Shown piece after piece: positions 62,259 through 64,000 of a stretch of DNA of 64,000 nt. The stretch spans positions 124,001 through 188,000 of the forward strand of contig NZ_JAUFPZ010000002.1 of NCBI RefSeq assembly GCF_030409505.1, given 5' to 3'. Numbering within the stretch: position 1 is the stretch's first letter; every line of letters starts with the position of its first letter. This DNA is from Zunongwangia endophytica (lineage in GTDB: Bacteria > Bacteroidota > Bacteroidia > Flavobacteriales > Flavobacteriaceae). Below the pieces are notes generated by a model. It worked only from the letters and a program-made list of their open reading frames with translations, did not search any database and was not told where the DNA came from. Both the position numbers and the translations under genes were made by a program.

Positions 62259-63077
62259 TTATTTTTCGTAAAACTCTTTTAAGATAATATTTTTCCCTTC
62301 TTTTAATTTTCTCAATTCACTTAAAATATAATATCTATGCATAAATCCGCAAAGCACAACAATTTTTTTACCTTGATTCTTTTCAGAAATTTGCATTATG
62401 TTTTTAGCCATTGTTTGATTTCTTAAATCCCAAAAATCATCAGCTAACTGATATCCATCTCGGTAACTAATTTTTTCTCCGTTTGGTTTGGTATGAAAAC
62501 GAGTTGCAAATTCATCTCTTTTATTCGTTATTTTTTTTAGCATTTTATATTGATAATATTGTCTTATGGCACAAATACTGTCAGTTGATGCGTTATTGAA
62601 TTTTTCGGGGGATTTAGATGCTAATATTATTAATGGATCTAAGAGCGCTTTGTATTTATTATGAATTTTAGCTTCTTTATCAGATAATAAACCAACATTA
62701 TTTAAACTATCTATGAGTTTTGTTGTTAATCCATCTGTAGGTCGTGAGCCAGTATTTATCCTATATTCATTTCTACCTTCAAATTCATATGGTCTCAATT
62801 TAGTTGTCGGGTATTTTTCAATATATTTTTCCGATGCCATTCGCTCATTACTATTTGAAACATTTTTGTGTCTAAAATTAGAAGTGAAGAAAGAAGAGTC
62901 TAATTCTTCTAATATAAAATCGGGTTGTACATTTTCCAATATATTGAAGAGAATCTCAGAATTAAAATTATATTCTGGTTTATGAAGTGTTCCAATAACT
63001 ATTATCTCAGTTGACTTTTCAGTTTTACAAGATAAAAGTGTTATTAAAATCAGTATTATTATTATTGATTTACTCAT
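62259..63077 (-). CDS. Cassette 12: TraB/Tiki-superfamily-like lipoprotein
   Basis: A 272-aa protein with a lipoprotein signal (IIIILILITLLSCKTEKS). Superfamily marks are IIVIGTLHKPEYNF (GTLH), DFILEELDSSFF with the conserved Glu, and a C-terminal KIVVLCGFMHRYYILSEL (GxMH). Such proteins are candidate metal-dependent hydrolases (TraB/GumN/EreA-like). The substrate is unknown. The stop lies 5 bases from the site 12 boundary. Confidence 0.72.
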   Translation of the reverse strand: MSKSIIIILILITLLSCKTEKSTEIIVIGTLHKPEYNFNSEILFNILENVQPDFILEELDSSFFTSNFRHKNVSNSNERMASEKYIEKYPTTKLRPYEFEGRNEYRINTGSRPTDGLTTKLIDSLNNVGLLSDKEAKIHNKYKALLDPLIILASKSPEKFNNASTDSICAIRQYYQYKMLKKITNKRDEFATRFHTKPNGEKISYRDGYQLADDFWDLRNQTMAKNIMQISEKNQGKKIVVLCGFMHRYYILSELRKLKEGKNIILKEFYEK

Positions 63078-63087
63078 TTTTTAAATT

Positions 63088-63223
63088 GTTGCCAACGTCT
63101 CGGCTATGAGTAGTTGCGTGGTTTAACACTTAACTTTGCAAGTACACACCAAGCTGAAAATACGCGAGGATTTTCAGAAGTAGGCGAGAACAAGCAATTA
63201 CTTATAGCCATTGTTATGCCACG
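63088..63223 (-). repeat. attC site 13
   Basis: GTTGCCAAC (63088-63096) to GTTATGCCACG (63213-63223). Near copy of site 9 (CGGCTATGAGTAGTTGCGTGG and CTTATAGCCATTG). The stop codon of the next gene lies inside the R'' sequence (TAAC on the minus strand), a known habit of integron cassettes. Confidence 0.82.
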
Positions 63224-64000
63224 TTTTTTTGACTCAACTGTTCATTTACAAACTCACTTTTATTTTCTCTGAAAACCTCTAAAAGTTCTGGAATAAAATC
63301 TTTCCACATCGGATATTTTTCTCGGTTATTTTCATACTCAAGTACTTTTTTCTCTAATTGAGGAATGAAGATAAAGTCCTCTTGATTTGTATGATAATTA
63401 CGCAAATAATCAGCTCGTTCTTTATCATTCTGTATTTCCGAAACTCTAATCTCTCCTAAACGGACAAGACTTTCGATTACATAAACGTTCCAAGTTTGAA
63501 TGCCTTTTGATTCCATCTTCTTTTTTAGCTTATCTGTAAATAGGTATGAAGAGTTTTCAATTTTTTCTTGATACGGTTCAAGTTCTGAATTTACAAAAGA
63601 ATGTCCGAATTCGTGTACCGTTAATGTTGTTGCTCTCGGTTTGTAGTCAAAGCCGAATTTGTCGTAATCTTCATTATCTGAATTAAAAGGAACTTGTACG
63701 TATGGACTCATAATTTCATAAACAATTTTGCTATTTTTGTGTTCGACTGTTGCGCCAATTCCGCGACCTTCATTATCTTCTATTGGCCAAATCATCATAG
63801 GACTTACCAGTGCAATGTATTTTTCTCTACTATCTCCGTAATAAGTTTCCATAGCATCTGTAAACCCTTGTGGTAAATGAGATACAACTTCATTGATTGC
63901 ACCATTATAGAAGTTGACATTTTTATTATAAAAATCCTCTACATTTTCGGTTTGATAGAAGTCGTAAAGGGATTGTAAATAATTTGAAATTATTTCCTCC
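63214..64000 (-). CDS. Cassette 13: DUF4932 metallopeptidase-like protein (partial, 5' end beyond window)
   Basis: The frame runs from the right window edge (EEIISNYLQSLYDFYQTENV) to the stop at 63214; about 261 codons are visible. A zinc-peptidase-like HExxH is in LTVHEFGHSFVNSELEPY, and SPMMIWPIEDNEGRGIGATV and AMETYYGDSREKYIALV are family-like segments of DUF4932. An internal Met is not the start, since open coding sequence continues upstream. Its stop codon is within the attC boundary. Confidence 0.75.
   Translation of the reverse strand, partial: EEIISNYLQSLYDFYQTENVEDFYNKNVNFYNGAINEVVSHLPQGFTDAMETYYGDSREKYIALVSPMMIWPIEDNEGRGIGATVEHKNSKIVYEIMSPYVQVPFNSDNEDYDKFGFDYKPRATTLTVHEFGHSFVNSELEPYQEKIENSSYLFTDKLKKKMESKGIQTWNVYVIESLVRLGEIRVSEIQNDKERADYLRNYHTNQEDFIFIPQLEKKVLEYENNREKYPMWKDFIPELLEVFRENKSEFVNEQLSQKNVA

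Noticed and set aside
49172..64000. The long palindromes considered as MITEs or REP elements
   Set aside because: Unit boundaries are matched GTTnnnn/nnnnAAC pairs that differ from cassette to cassette. Mobile MITEs would have fixed ends and target duplications.
24977..64000. A second copy of the tRNA-Pro 3' end marking the far end of an island
   Set aside because: I looked for a repeat of the T-arm and acceptor sequence to the right by eye and found none; it may lie outside the window.
1..64000. CRISPR arrays
   Set aside because: No regularly spaced short direct repeats were seen. The repeats in the array are long, inverted and unevenly spaced.

Overview
The window looks like chromosomal DNA of a marine-type Flavobacteriaceae (Bacteroidota). 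The reasons are low G+C, Bacteroidota promoters of the form TAnnTTTG, a SusC/SusD pair, the Bacteroidota-specific small ribosomal-type protein DUF4295 after rpmB-rpmG, YaiO/OmpA-style outer-membrane genes and arm-binding tyrosine integrases. The genus cannot be fixed from sequence alone.

Region 1 (1-24,980) is ordinary core chromosome: an edge-truncated TonB-dependent receptor, CoA-binding protein, Na+/solute symporter, recR, a lipoyl E2 acyltransferase, a run of exonuclease, carboxypeptidase-regulatory-like, FAH, Hpt and cinA genes, rpmB-rpmG-DUF4295, ftsY, a lipoprotein amidase, a class IV aminotransferase, rimO, an LTA-synthase-like sulfatase, a YaiO barrel pair, a PAS/DHp sensor lacking an ATPase domain, and an aldo/keto reductase. 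It ends at tRNA-Pro(GGG).

Region 2 (24,980-47,870) is accessory. Two related tyrosine integrases follow the tRNA, separated by a 3'-end tRNA remnant with its own terminator. Then come an HNH nuclease pseudogene and an N-acetylglucosamine polysaccharide utilisation locus: a LacI regulator divergent from susC-susD, a FAS1/CBM96-like lipoprotein, GH16, nagB, GH20, an SSS transporter, nagA and a second GH20. The LacI operator palindrome contains the -33 element of the susC promoter, and a second operator sits at the lacI start. cutC, a DUF932 gene and two DUF4097 genes follow. The second DUF4097 gene is cut by an IS3-family element (47,866-49,164).

Region 3 (49,172-64,000, running off the right edge) is the main discovery: an array of integron gene cassettes. 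Thirteen attC-like sites (about 130-200 bp, each a long imperfect palindrome) separate twelve complete cassettes and one partial one. Every complete cassette begins with GTTnnnn and ends with the (near) reverse complement nnnnAAC, which is the R'/R'' relation expected of attC recombination. Most cassette genes lie on the minus strand with their stop codons against the left-hand site, so the array reads right to left. No integrase gene is in the window; if one exists it should be to the right. Cargo includes a reversed XRE/ImmA metallopeptidase pair, a Panacea-like/DUF488 fusion with an unknown partner, a convergent AbiEi/AbiEii-like pair whose toxin carries a nonsense codon, an Ntn amidohydrolase, a TraB/Tiki-like protein, a DUF4932 metallopeptidase, several small lipoproteins and membrane proteins, and two ORF-less cassettes. 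One ORF-less cassette (59,636-60,044) is a hierarchically nested set of inverted repeats that looks like a structured RNA or DNA element.
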